Part shown: one piece after another, positions 1-11,039 of the stretch
Layout of the letters: each line of letters starts with the position of its first letter
Numbering within the stretch: position 1 is the stretch's first letter
Assembly (NCBI RefSeq): GCF_032854445.1
Contig: NC_088306.1
Location: forward strand, 16,959,764 to 17,023,763
DNA from: Liolophura sinensis
Taxonomy: Eukaryota > Mollusca > Polyplacophora > Chitonida > Chitonidae
Direction of reading: 5' to 3'
Length of the DNA: 64,000 nt
The notes under the pieces: model-generated
Seen by the model: the letters and a program-made list of their open reading frames with translations, nothing else
Databases searched by the model: none
What the model was told of the DNA's origin: nothing
Program-made: the position numbers and the translations under genes

Positions 1-845
1 TGTTTTTGGTCTCATAACCGGAATGTCAAAATTCCGTTCGCAAAATTCAATAGAGGTTTTAAACTACTTGGCAGAAATGGCCAATACACATTCGTATAGC
101 GTAGTTAATACAAATAGGTCAATGTTAATGCATACGTTGAAATTTTCACTGTGAATTATCTGCATATTTAGTTAAACGATTAATGAAAGGGGTGTATGAG
201 GCTGCACCCCCAAGACCCAGGTATTCCACTACCTGGGATGTATCAATTGTGCTTTTCAGAAACTTTAGTCCCATTGGAAAATTTATCGCTGAAGCATCTT
301 ACATTTAAGTTAGTAGCACTTATGGCTTTAGTGACAGCAGAAAGGGTGCAGACATTACAAACTTTGGCCATTTCTGGCTTGAGAATGTCCAGGTGTAGAC
401 AAAAAAATGACATTTTTTGTTAGTGCAATCCATAAGACCATTTGATAGGGTGGTGGCTTAAGAAAAGCTGAGTTGATAAAGTATCATCACAGTAGTTATG
501 TCATGTTTCCACTTTGATAGAGTACCTGAGATGTACTGTGTTCGAAGGGAGACCTGATCAGTTGTTACTATCTTTTCAAACAAGTAAACCTGTTTCTTGT
601 AGTAACCATATCCAGGTGGTTGTGTGAAATATTGGACATGGCTGGAGTTGAAGAGTACTACTGCAGTCCTGAGGGAATTTGGTACTTAAGGGTGGAAAGT
701 TTCTCTATGTTATATGTATGATAGTCCATGTACACAGAAAATGCGTAAAGGTTGTTGTTCTGTGTTAATAAATGAGATCTTGTGTACATTACAAACATGT
801 ATATGAATCTGTTGTCAGTTCTTTAAAGATGCACTGTGACTCCAA
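1..845. other. Non-coding stretch, no gene seen
   Basis: AT-rich sequence with stops in all frames. The longest open stretch (196-423, 75 codons) has no recognisable domain and no convincing splice context. I see no repeat structure here. Confidence 0.5.
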
Positions 846-869
846 TTAGGTCAAGGCCATATGGAAAAC

Positions 870-1229
870 AATTTCCTCTCTCACCCAAGCATCCTGGCGG
901 TGAAGGATGAGAGGAATACTTTGAGTAGGGCTGAAGGCCTTGAGGGATCATACCCACCCCGTCAGTGGGGAAGGTTCTCTTAAGTTACCTCTCGATTCTT
1001 GACTACCCGCCCATTTTTGGACTGCCAACAGATTGAATTATACTTTGCAAAGACACCGGCCAGAGGTGGTGTGGGCCTTATATAGGGCCTAATAGTAGAC
1101 CCTGTGAAAATCACGTAATCAGCTGACTGTATGATGGGACATGCACTGTGACCCCTCAAGGCCTTCGGCCACACTCAAAGAATTCCTCTCATCCTTCACC
1201 TCTGGGACAATTGGATGAGAGGGGAAATT
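870..1229. repeat. Inverted-repeat (foldback or MITE-like) element
   Basis: The segment at about 870-950 reads again in reverse complement at about 1149-1229. Both arms contain GGTGAAGGATGAGAGGAA followed by a TTTGAGT block, a GAAGGCCTTGAGGG block and a C/T-rich block (CCTCTCTCACC against CCCTCTCATCC). Arms are about 80 bp with scattered mismatches and are separated by about 200 bp of unrelated sequence. Nothing in the spacer looks coding. The layout fits a non-autonomous DNA transposon or foldback element, but I could not define target duplications, so the outer limits are approximate. Confidence 0.6.
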
Positions 1230-1351
1230 CTCATGGACCAATTTAAATATAAGAAAATAAGACCAAGGAAAAAGTAAAATTAAAAACTCTTATCAAGATC
1301 ATACGGAAAACTATAGGGTAGGACTTTTTTTTTTCAGATTACACCCAATGA

Positions 1352-1436
1352 GGTTTCCTCCCACCATAATGTTGGCCATCGTCGTATAAGTGAAATATCC
1401 TTGAGTATGGCGTAAAACACCAATCAAATAAATAAA
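1352..1436 (+). mobile_element. 5'-truncated SINE tail with perfect 12-bp target duplication
   Basis: This holds only the last ~85 bp of the SINE found across the window: the CCTCCCACCATAAT block, the TATAAGTGAAATAT block, GGCGTAAAACACCAATCAAA and a short AAATA tail. It is flanked by a direct repeat TACACCCAATGA at 1340-1351 and 1437-1448, the target-site duplication expected from LINE-driven retroposition. It therefore inserted as a truncated copy and was not eroded later. Confidence 0.85.
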
Positions 1437-1448
1437 TACACCCAATGA

Positions 1449-4178
1449 ACTTATACTTAATGCTAGCCTAAATACACAGTGGAGGAAAGAGAAACAAAAT
1501 TAACAACCATAGAGGGAAATTTAAATTCATAATTTCCTTACACGTTAACACTTGACTCTCTTGAAGAGGAAATCACCGCATCAGTTCAGTTAGCAAGTCA
1601 GTTTCCACCAATTCATAAAAATCAGATCTCAGGGACATTGCAACATATACAATGCACAAAATAACCAGGAAATACAAACCTAAACCGCCCAAACAATAAA
1701 ATGACCTTTCCTCATAAACAATGAGGTACTTGTAAACATGTACATGTAATCCTTGGCTATTGAGTCTAGTAATCAACTACAGCTGATATTTTTGTGACAG
1801 ACTAGGAAGTTACAAGAGCAGCATTACATGTACATGTATGTCTACATACACTGAACACTATTCATCCATGTAGTAAGTAATGGCTGGCCCAGCCACACCC
1901 ACTCAGCCTGCAGCATGGCACCATGCCTGGTGGATTAAGCAAGCAGTTCACAAACAAGTTACATGTAGTATATCTGTGGTGATCAACACTGCCAGTACAT
2001 GTACAACTCTTATCACATGGGTTGCTATGGGGAACTAACCGCATTATGACAATCCTATACACTGTCATTCTGAAAGCTTGCAGCCTATCGTTTTCCCTAG
2101 ACGTCTTTTCTTTTTGGAAATCACAATGCCATTTTTCCAGAAAACTGCAAATCACAGCCGTTATTCACTTACACTTCTCATTACCAAACTATCCATTGGG
2201 CTATGTACTGGGTATAAACTTGTACATGTAGACCTACTTAGCCATCACATTGGAGATATATGCAAATCCCTTAAAAAAACGTATTCTTCTGCACCGCTTA
2301 TCCAATTGCCTTGAAATTTAATTAATATGTGAAGATCTAATAAGCTACAAAATTTGAAAAGTTTATTCAAACTGGCTGAAAGTTCGCCGCAGATTCATTA
2401 AGTCCTGTGATGATTTCAAGTTTGAAATAACAAGATTGCAGTTACTCAAAATCGCAGTTGATTTGCTGAAGACAAATCTTGTTTTTTGTCTTGTCCAATG
2501 ATGTTTTCTTGCAAACTGCAATTAAACCTGAAAATTGTGTGGATTTTTCTTTTCATTTTAAACAGTCATCGAATCATGTGACCTCAAAACATAACCTCTA
2601 TCTAACTTATAGTGAATGACAAAGAATTTTGACTTACCCTGTGAAGGCAAAAAACTAATAAAAAGTTATACTTTTGACAATCTTATCCAAGACCAGAGAA
2701 AAATGGAGAGCAGTAGTTTGTGTGCATCGGTGCATGATTCCTGAAGGCTAGTCCTACATGTAGACGTCCGTACTATTTCTTTGTCTATGCAAATGTACAT
2801 GCTTAAATGTATATTTAAGTACATATATATTGCCACAGCTCACTTTGTGTTAATTTTGCCAGAATTCAAATGGATTTCATGAGTTGGATAGTAATTATTA
2901 TGAAGGAATAATTCTGTGTTAACTGATAAAGTTGTACTTTTTGTGGAGCCCTGAAACTGACCAATGTAGCTTAGTCTCCAAAATCAAATGAAAAATCTGA
3001 ATAAATTGCACTTAAAATGGCTCTTGCATATATGTAAAATGGTACAGGAATTAGGGTATATGTGTACTTTTTATTCCTCAACTGCACAATTAACTGTGCG
3101 CTCATTCTCACATAGAAGTCCTGTTAAACAGGTACATACAAATGTAGAAGAATAGTTGTTGTTTTTTTTTAACATAACCTATGGAATCTTTTAACAAAAT
3201 ATTCACTCACCTTGCAAATCATCTTATGACACTGTAAGGCTCCGTGAGTTTACATGTGTCCTGTACGACCCCCTATACAGGTAGCATACAATGTCAGATA
3301 TATGCATCTTTCACGAAGTGGTAGGAACAACAGTGAAAATCAAAGCGTTCTGTACGCTGATGGCACACCTGTACACCTGAACTAGAAAGCATGCCTCACA
3401 GTAAAAGCACAAAGTACTCAGTCAATTTGGGTTTTGTATGTATTATTCCAAGCATGAACGTGTCAAGCAGACTGACTCCAAAATACACAGAGGTAACCTG
3501 TTTTATCTTACAGGGCAGTGCAAAGTACATGTCAAGTCTGAGGCATACATGTATATGTAGGATATATACATAGAACTACAATACACAAGCATGTAGAGTT
3601 ACTCATACAGCACAAGGATGGTACAATTATCACTGAGGTCAAACCATCCTAATTTTAAAGCATCCATTCATCCTCTGGGACCATCCTCCTTACAAACGTT
3701 AACCTGGGCGCCATCCTTATTACATGTTAACCTGCTGCTAATGCTAGAGCTCTGACTGGTACCTGTATAAATAGTGCAAGCTGCGCCAGACCAGACGTGT
3801 TAGGGTAAATCCCTGCTCGTGACATGAGTGTCGAGGCCAACATGTGGTAGAGATCACAGCCAATATGCAAAAGGATTTATAGGGACAGTGATAGCAGCAG
3901 TTTATCCCCTCAACGTGTACATGTAATAACACCTTCGTGTCCTCACCCAGATATTGTACTTCGAACATTACACATGTAGCTTACCAGGTTATATCAATCC
4001 AGAAAGGTCAGTCAGGTCAACCAAAACAAACTACTCAATGCACTTGAAATGGCATCTCAAATTACAACCATGTAATTAAGCTTTATGATCAATATCTGTA
4101 TTCACATGTCTTAACACTGAAGTACATACACATGTACATGTTCTGTACACCTATGACAATCACAATGACTAATGTTGC
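1449..4178. other. Non-coding stretch with an old dispersed repeat
   Basis: No gene is recognised. The stretch is AT-rich with many ATGTACATG-type palindromes. Around 2880-3060 it carries one copy of an old dispersed repeat also seen near 13480-13690, 24690-24870 and 50140-50345. The short open frames here (up to 97 codons) overlap one another on both strands and show no domain. Confidence 0.5.
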
Positions 4179-4336
4179 TTAACCCTTTAGCTACTGAATT
4201 ATTTATCAGTATTACTTGAATTATAGGCATGTATTTTTGGAATGATGTAAGGTTGAAAGTGGCAAGAGGTAGAAACTTGGTATAATGGTAAACTTTATTG
4301 GGTATTACTAGTACCTCAAAATGACACTAATTAATT

Positions 4337-4396
4337 TGACCTATTTGCATATTAATTAGGTCACGTGAGGTCAAATGAGGTCACAAAAATAGGTCA
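4337..4396 (+). promoter_or_regulatory. Cluster of AGGTCA half-sites (DR4, DR4, DR7) with an E-box
   Basis: AGGTCA occurs at 4358, 4368, 4378 and 4391 in one orientation. The first three are spaced by exactly 4 bp (DR4), and an inverted TGACCT lies at 4337-4342. CACGTG overlaps the first half-site at 4362-4367. DR4 is the classic arrangement for nuclear receptors that heterodimerise with RXR. The cluster lies inside the piggyBac element. Whether any receptor binds it is not visible from sequence. Confidence 0.5.
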
Positions 4397-4541
4397 ACCA
4401 GTTTATTTCATGTTTTCGTTACTATTTTTGCCCTATTGTCACATGTAAATCATTAGATATGCTAAAATGGATATTTTATAAACACAATAAACTATTCTGG
4501 GACATAATTTATGAATTTTACTTCATTTACTTATGTATTTA

Positions 4542-4982
4542 CTAGATTTTCTGGAGAGTCGCCTTCAGAAAATCAATAGGGTTTGCATCAGTCATGTTTC
4601 GATCAACACTAAAACCTGTGTCTTTATTGAATTCTATGATCCACGGATCGTAGTTTTCCTCAGTATCTAGCATTTCCCAGTCATTTTCAGGCCTTTGGAA
4701 CTGCCGATTTCGTCCCCCACCGCCTCTTGCTCGCCCTCTACCACGCCCCCTGCCTCGCCCTCTGCCACGCCTAAAATCCACTTCCTGGTTTACAGTATGA
4801 TTTGCCGGTGCATGGAAATCACCTTCACTGTCCGTTTCAAAGTCACTTTCAGCGCCATTACCGCTGATCGGGAGATCGGTAGAATCCAATTCATCGTCCA
4901 AATCAGACAAATTCGGCTCACTTCCCGAATCATCGTCATTTTGTATCATATCCACCACTTGCCTCAGCGAATACGTTGCCAT
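4542..4982 (-). CDS. PiggyBac transposase N-terminal fragment, intact 146-codon frame
   Basis: The frame is open from a MATYSLRQ start (4982) to a stop at 4542-4544. An ATG seven codons upstream is also in frame; I prefer the inner one because MAT sits in a better initiation context. Residues 14-64 are acidic (DDDSGSEP, DLDDELD, SDFETDSEGD), as is typical ahead of the piggyBac core. Residues 71-90 form an Arg-Gly repeat block, which could bind nucleic acid. Residues 112-140 (DPWIIEF ... NPIDFLK) resemble the start of the conserved piggyBac (PGBD) domain, where the family usually reads P-L-D-F-F. The frame stops six residues later, so the catalytic aspartate domain is absent. It could be a decaying relic, or a kept DNA- or RNA-binding fragment; its intactness is notable but unproven as a gene. 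Confidence 0.7.
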   Translation of the reverse strand: MATYSLRQVVDMIQNDDDSGSEPNLSDLDDELDSTDLPISGNGAESDFETDSEGDFHAPANHTVNQEVDFRRGRGRGRGRGRGRARGGGGRNRQFQRPENDWEMLDTEENYDPWIIEFNKDTGFSVDRNMTDANPIDFLKATLQKI

Positions 4983-5210
4983 CTTTCTGACGGAAACTCT
5001 CAAAAATTCAGAATGTTTCGCTAATCAAAAACTCCAAAAAATTCAATGTAAACATGTGCGGACAAAGGTACGAAACAGTGGCTGTGGTAGTGGGCTGCGT
5101 ATATACACAGAGTTATTTCTGGGTTACAGCCGCCTATGCGTATTTTTGGCGCGAAATTTAAACAGGTGTTTTTGCTCGCATTTTTGCGAGCTCAGTAGCT
5201 AAAGGGTTAA

Positions 5211-7513
5211 AGTACACACAAAAATGATGTCCACAATAACAAAAACATTGTTACTGTTACAAATCCAGGGCTCAACAGACAATTTCAGGGCTGTAAAAGA
5301 TACAGTTTCTTTTCTCTTGTCAGTAGCACCTTTAAATATGTTCATCTGTCCATCAGTGAATTGGCCAATCTGTCAAATTTTTAACAAACACATCTTACAT
5401 GCATCTTTCTGTTCAACACGGGCCACTGAACAATAAGCTTGAGTACAAGATGACATCCACTTTTTGCAGAATGTTGCTACTATTGTAAATCTGCACTTGT
5501 TTTTCTTGACGGGGATTTAAATTTATTTGGTGCCTGTTTTTTACATGCAACAACAATTTTCTTCCTCAATAGGCTTCCTCGACATACATTTGAAGAGTAA
5601 AATGTAAGAGACAAGGCCCCCGCTGGCTAATTCAGATAATTCTTGTTCTTGCTACAGCCAATCAGCCCAAGACCAATGAGATTACAGGTTTAAATCCAGA
5701 TCTGTGCCATAAATACAGCATTATATCAGGCCATTTGTCTGGTACCTTGCCACTGGCAGTGGATAACAATTTATAATCTATCTTAATCATAATTCTATCA
5801 AAAACCAGTAACATTGTTTCATCACTAATCTTTCAAAGAATACTGTAATTCACAGCTGAAGCTACAATGAGACAAATTTTTTTGGTGACTGGTCATCTGA
5901 ACACACTCTTATAAAAACCTGAATGCTGGCTTAGCAGGAAAATACTGGCAAATTCAAGCATAAACATCACATTGATCATGCCACAATACCACTTATTATA
6001 TGTTTGGATCATTTATCTTCACATGAACGCCTTTGCCAGGAATTATCAGCAGGTCACACAAAATCTGAAAGTGTCTCCTGCCTTGCAACTGTCTTGCTTA
6101 AACTGCCATCACATATGAAGTAACGATATATCAAAGTGAACTATCATGAGGTAGCAGCCAAAGGACAGGTTTCGAATTTATGGTAGTGTTTGTATGTATG
6201 CGTGAGGTTTTATGTCGTACTTCAGTTATGTCAAATTCCAGTCAAGTATCAAATGACAAAGAATCATAGGCTCTGTGAGCATATGTATACTGTGTCTTCA
6301 TGTGGCAGGGCGAGTCCATGCCGCCAAAGGGGAATTGTAAAGATAAGGTTGAGTTTGCCGACTCACTTCCCAGATGTTCACTGTGAATATGAGATTCTTT
6401 AATGGATGCTACTGTAAAACATGATACCAACCTTGTCTTTACATTAGCTCATTCCTGTTTCCTTGGTCTGACCTCTCAACGCTGAACGCCAAGTGGGAGA
6501 GCAACAAATACCCTTTTTAAAGTCTTTGACCCCACCTGGGTCTGTCTCTAGGAGCAAGTCGACATGTTAACCTCAGGTTACTGTCAGTCGTTCATGTGGC
6601 AAATTGACAACAATTCATTGAGGAACCAGCTTTTCACAATGAACATCTGAAAACTAGAGGAAGGCGTCCTATGCACTGACTAACAAAAGTATCAACCTTG
6701 TCTTTACCATTGCCAGAGCGTGTTTAGACACTACTGACAAAGTTGTTTTAGTGTCTGAACTTTGGACTAGCCGATATTTAACCTCCGTGATAATATTTTT
6801 GTGATCGGTCGCCGGATGATCAAACTCGATTCCTTGTTTCCTGTTGATACTTGTTATTTCATTTTTTTGGACCAAGGTGCAGGGTTCACTTTTCACATAC
6901 TACCATGTGAGATCTACAATACTGGGGCATAGATTGTAAATGAGAATTTCCGAGTCACTTGTTTTTGGGGACACCTGTCTGGAATTGATAGCTGAGACGA
7001 CTATGAGTACAGACAGACACATTATTTGGTGGCCAACAGTAGTGTATTAAAGCCAGCACAGAAAGTACAAAGGTGTTCAAGGTAAGCTTATGAATCAAAA
7101 CTGGACTGTGATAATATACGTAATCACAGCCGTACAGAGCCACACTTCACTGTACTTTATAGTTTCATACACTTCAGCAAAACGTTTTGTCCTTGCAAAC
7201 AGAGTAAAGCAGACAGTGTTTTCCAATCTTGTCCACAACACTTTGGTCATATCAGAATATTCACATGCAAAGACGTGTTTGTGCTAACTGAGCGATGACT
7301 GGTCACACTTTTTTTTTCTGTGACTTTGTGTGACAGTCTTAGAATAATGCAAGGATTACATTTTTACACAGGCGTTGACAATGACACGTACTCTATGTTG
7401 TTTTTTTTTGGACTTGTACCTTTACTACATCCCCTCTGAAATAAAGAACTACCTAACGGTTCCGGGAATTCTGCTATGGTTTTCAGTTGTGTGATAAACA
7501 AAGTGTTACTTAC
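5211..7513. other. Non-coding stretch, no gene recognised
   Basis: Short open frames on both strands (the longest near 6669-6896, minus, 75 codons) have no recognisable domain. If the possible minus-strand first exon at 7514-7650 is real, this would be its intron and downstream region, but I found no convincing coding continuation. Confidence 0.4.
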
Positions 7514-7650
7514 CAAAGATGTTCAGAGTTTTCCTCACATATTTCACATTACCATCACCAACCACACGACATGGCGGATTTTTGTTTTCGTGGGTGACGT
7601 CACATTTACGGAGACACGCGAAGGTGAGGCAAAAATTACAAGTGACCGAA
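7514..7650 (-). promoter_or_regulatory. Possible first exon / promoter with CRE and splice donor (minus strand)
   Basis: Read on the minus strand, a perfect CRE palindrome TGACGTCA (7595-7602) is followed about 80 bp later by a strong splice donor, TTTG/GTAAGT, ending the exon at 7514. On the plus strand ATGGCGGAT (7571-7579) resembles a YY1/initiator-type motif often found at transcription starts. No in-frame ATG leads into the donor, so the exon would be 5' untranslated. One frame is open through it but lacks a start codon. This is suggestive only; a chance donor beside a chance CRE is possible. Confidence 0.3.
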
Positions 7651-8496
7651 ATAATCTTTAAAAGTTTATAAAATATCCTACATAGTCCTTATTCATCTTA
7701 TGAGCTTTGAAAAACATCGATTTTATTTGCTTCTATCATATTCGATATCGCTCGATTTTGCGAGCGATACCAACGCGCAAGGCAAAACTAACCGATAAAT
7801 CCTAAGTTACTAAGGGGGCGATACCGGCACAAGTACACAATCGCAGTACCGCGCATTTAAAATGATTCCTCAAGATTTAAACAGCTTTATTTCAGGACAC
7901 ACTTAAAACAGAATCAGCACTCCGGTATCCGTAGTAATTATACAAACATTCTGATTAATATTAGATTCAGTATCACACTACGTTATGCAGTCCAAAATAC
8001 ATGCCGCATGCGCAATCAAGGGGTGTAACTCTAGTAGGCAAACGACTGATTCTGGTGGACCTTCGTCCTGTTGTCATGAAAGCATTCTTGACCTACTTCG
8101 GTGGGTTTCACGCTGTATTCGGCTGTTTTATGCCACTTTCAAATCAATTTTGCTCATATGATAATAACACTTATCCCCATGTTGCAGTCCCGAGACACTG
8201 TATACCTGATATGTCAGCTATATGTTGGCCTATAAAGTGCTTGCATTATGAAGTGCACCGCCGTATAACGTTCAGTCCCATATTTTTTTTACCTTTTGAT
8301 CGACCCGAGAACAAAATATATCAAGGCAAGAAAGTCCAGCCAAATTAGTCTGTATCACCATTGTCTTATTGTATGCATGCATTCAGTATAACGAGTTATA
8401 TTACTGTGACGATGAGCCAACAAAGTTCGTCCATATATTGAACGTGCATGCCGCTTCACTGCAAAACAATACATAAGATAATTATAGAGATGGGAC
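7651..8496. other. Non-coding stretch with one unexplained open frame
   Basis: A 115-codon plus-strand frame at 8001-8348 has no recognisable domain, low-complexity tracts or family features, and I do not call it. A 9-bp perfect stem (TATCGCTCG, 7746-7754, with its complement at 7761-7769, loop of six) is the only structure seen. Confidence 0.4.
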
Positions 8497-9240
8497 AGCC
8501 GCCCATCATCATTGACCTGTAGTGTATATGCTGTATGCGTAGTAACACCTGTCCATTATAACTGACATGCAGGGTACGCTGTATACGTTGTGACACCCGC
8601 CCATTATCATTGACGTGTAGTGTACGCTCTATAGGCCCTACGTAGTGACACACGCCCATTATCATTGACGTGCAGTATACATGCTGTATACGTAATGACA
8701 CCCGTCCATTATCATTGGTATGTAGTGTATGGTGTATACGTAGTGACACCCGTCCATTATCATTGACATGCAGTATATGCCGTATATACGTAGTGACACC
8801 CGCTCGTAATCATTCACACTCAGTATATCCCGTATACGTATTACCGACACCCGCCTATAATTACTGAAACTCAGTACATGCCGTACACGTATTGTCGACA
8901 CCTGCCCATAATCAGTGACAATCAGTATATGCCATATACGCATTGTCAACACCTGCCCATAGTCGGTGACACTAAGTATATGTCGTATACGTATTGTCGA
9001 CATCCGTCCATCATCATTGACAACTAGTGAATGCTGTATACGTAGTGACACCCGCCCAAAATCAGTGACACTCAGTTTATGCCGTATATACGTATTGTCG
9101 TCACCCGCCCATAATCAGTGACATGCAGTATATGTCGTATACTTAGTGACACCCGCCCAAAATCATTGATATGCACTCTATGCCGTATACGTATTGTCGA
9201 CACCCGCACATAATCAGACACTCAGTACATGCCGTATAGG
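8497..9240. repeat. Minisatellite, ~50-bp unit, about 15 copies
   Basis: About fifteen degenerate units are spaced 48-54 bp apart. Each has a core like CACCCGCCCATAATCATTGAC followed by a GCAGTATATGCCGTATACGTA-type block. Later units (from about 8830) carry ATTGTCGACA between blocks where earlier ones carry TAGTGACA, so there are two sub-variants arranged in blocks. The open frames across this region on both strands arise from the repetition and are not genes. Confidence 0.93.
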
Positions 9241-9411
9241 GCTTACTTATAGTGAAATATTGCTCGTGCACCAGCTCTTGCGCTTGAGTGCTAAATACCA
9301 TGAGCTCAAAAGAAAAACGGTCTTTTTCACTGAAGACTGTGAAATTGTAGCTATGTAGTGCCGCCTATATGGAAGTGGATTAGCTACGTTGTAGCTGCGA
9401 CTGTCCGCCTA

Positions 9412-9689
9412 CACTCTTAACAAAAGGGGTTCTTTGCCACTCCCATGGGTTCTGTATTGGGTTCTTTTTCATCTCCAGCACACGAAAGGGTTCTGAAACG
9501 CCTAGTCGGTTCTGTGTCTGAACTCATTTTTTGTTTTACCGCCGATTTCATTGTCACGAACCATATTTAAAGGGTTCCATATTAAACCTTTTCAAAAGGG
9601 TTCTTTATAGCACCAAAAAAGGGTTCTGCAGGCGAAATAAGCCAAAGAATCCTTTCTAGTTTCATAAAGAACCCTTTTTCTTTAGAGTG
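9412..9689. mobile_element. MITE with TA target duplication and internal GGTTCT repeats
   Basis: The terminal inverted repeats begin CACTCTTAACAAAAGGGG on the left and, complemented, CACTCTAAAGAAAAAGGG on the right, each bordered by TA (9410-9411 and 9690-9691). The interior repeats GGGTTCT or its complement AGAACCC many times. At 278 bp without coding capacity, and with TA borders, it fits a non-autonomous Tc1/mariner-like element. The superfamily is inferred from the TA only. Confidence 0.82.
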
Positions 9690-10066
9690 TATAGCTGTTT
9701 TATAGTTGCCAAATTATAATTATTTCACACGAATTTTATATACCAGACAAATCTATATAGTTTATATGCAAGTCAAAATTCCAATTACGGCTGGAAATGC
9801 CGGAACAACCTTCAAATTCATCGTCTCAAATACTCTGATTAGAGCTGTCTTTTGAATTCAAATGTTTGAACGCCATTAACCCTTTAAAAAAAAAATCTAA
9901 AAAAATAAATGAAAGTATATTTATGCATTGTTATAAATGGTCTATTTAGTGCTGCATACTTCGATTTCGAGAGGTTTTTTTTTCCTTTAAGAAGGTACAT
10001 CGTTTTTTACGCTATGATGCCCGCCTCCAACTCCCGCTGGTTAAGTTGTGGTGATACGTCTACGGA

Positions 10067-10540
10067 AGATCTAGTTTCCATAAATTCCATTGTTAATGGT
10101 GGGCATTGCTTTTTACTCTATACAATCTCTACCCTTTCGAATACCCTTTGGAACAGCTATTATTGTACGCCCGGAAAGATCTATAGTTGAACTTTCCCAG
10201 TTAACGAGTTGTTCGTTGGCTTTTAAACTGATCCCTGCCAATCTCCACTGGTCAACTCAGGTGGTACATGTACAGCTAGAAGGTCTATAGTTACCAATTC
10301 CCTTGTTAAGCAGTTGCATATTGGTTGTTACGTTATTATCCCAGACAACTCATGCTGGATCAGCTGCAGGTCTATAAAAGACCTACTTGCCATAAATTCC
10401 CTTGCTAAACAGGTGCGCGTTGGTTTATACGTTATATGAGTCCTTTTAGACAAGCTACTACTGTACAACTAAATTTCTGATTGCCATGATCCCTGTTCAT
10501 TAGGCGCACCTTTATTCTTACGCTACATCTGGGATTAAGG
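10067..10540. repeat. Degenerate satellite, ~100-bp unit, about five copies
   Basis: Units begin near 10067, 10178, 10281, 10368 and 10469. Each has an AGRTCTATAGTT-like start, then a CCAATTCCCTTGTTAA-like block and a GCATATTGGTTGTTACG-like block. Spacing varies from 87 to 111 bp and identity is low, so this looks like an old, decaying tandem array. The two short frames here (93 and 66 codons) come from it. Confidence 0.6.
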
Positions 10541-11039
10541 TAGATGTTTATCCTAATCTCAGGTTACATGTATGCCTATCCACTTTCTGATGCATATTTT
10601 TGTCATATACGCTGGAATGAACTATCTTAATTGAAAACGACGTACAACATCGGCGAATTAAAATAAATGAATAATCGAATGAATGATAGAATAATATATA
10701 GCTATATAAGCTGGATAGACAGAATGAATAAACAAATAGAATGTAAAATAAATGAATAACGACCATGTAAATTAATTGACGACTGGCAGCAATTAAGGGA
10801 TGGACTGCGTCAATTTAGGCAGGTAAATGAATAGTCTAATCATCGCTGATTGCAAGGCTGGTGTCAGACATTGACAAATTCAGACTGTGCCTAGGATGAG
10901 CTGAATTCAGTTAGATACGTGGTGGATTAATTCAAGCGTGACCTAAGCCCATGCTTTAACCTAGGAAATCCTATCTCCAGTGTCAGCCAATCAACATCCA
11001 TTCTGTATCCCTTTAAGATTATATTACATGTAGTTGGAA
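10541..11039. other. Non-coding stretch, AT-rich with GAATGAATAAA-type low complexity
   Basis: Between about 10660 and 10770 the sequence is rich in AATGAATAA-like words and resembles SINE or simple-repeat debris. No gene is seen. Confidence 0.5.

Larger units (their letters stand above)
4183..5206 (-). mobile_element. PiggyBac-type transposon, internally deleted, with TTAA target duplication
   Basis: Both ends carry the 15-bp inverted repeat CCCTTTAGCTACTGA (4183-4197 and, complemented, 5192-5206). Each end abuts TTAA (4179-4182 and 5207-5210), the hallmark target site of piggyBac transposases. The element is 1024 bp, too short for a full transposase of about 550-600 residues. It encodes only an N-terminal fragment on the minus strand (4542-4982). 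A short hairpin (GCTCGCA/TGCGAGC, 5174-5191) sits just inside the right end. Upstream of the frame's end, at 4337-4396, is a cluster of AGGTCA half-sites. I infer a non-autonomous derivative moved by a piggyBac enzyme encoded elsewhere. The identical ends and intact TTAA suggest a fairly recent insertion. Confidence 0.92.

Noticed and set aside
8497-9240. CRISPR-like regular repeat array
   Set aside because: The whole unit repeats without unique spacers and the DNA is clearly animal; it is a minisatellite.
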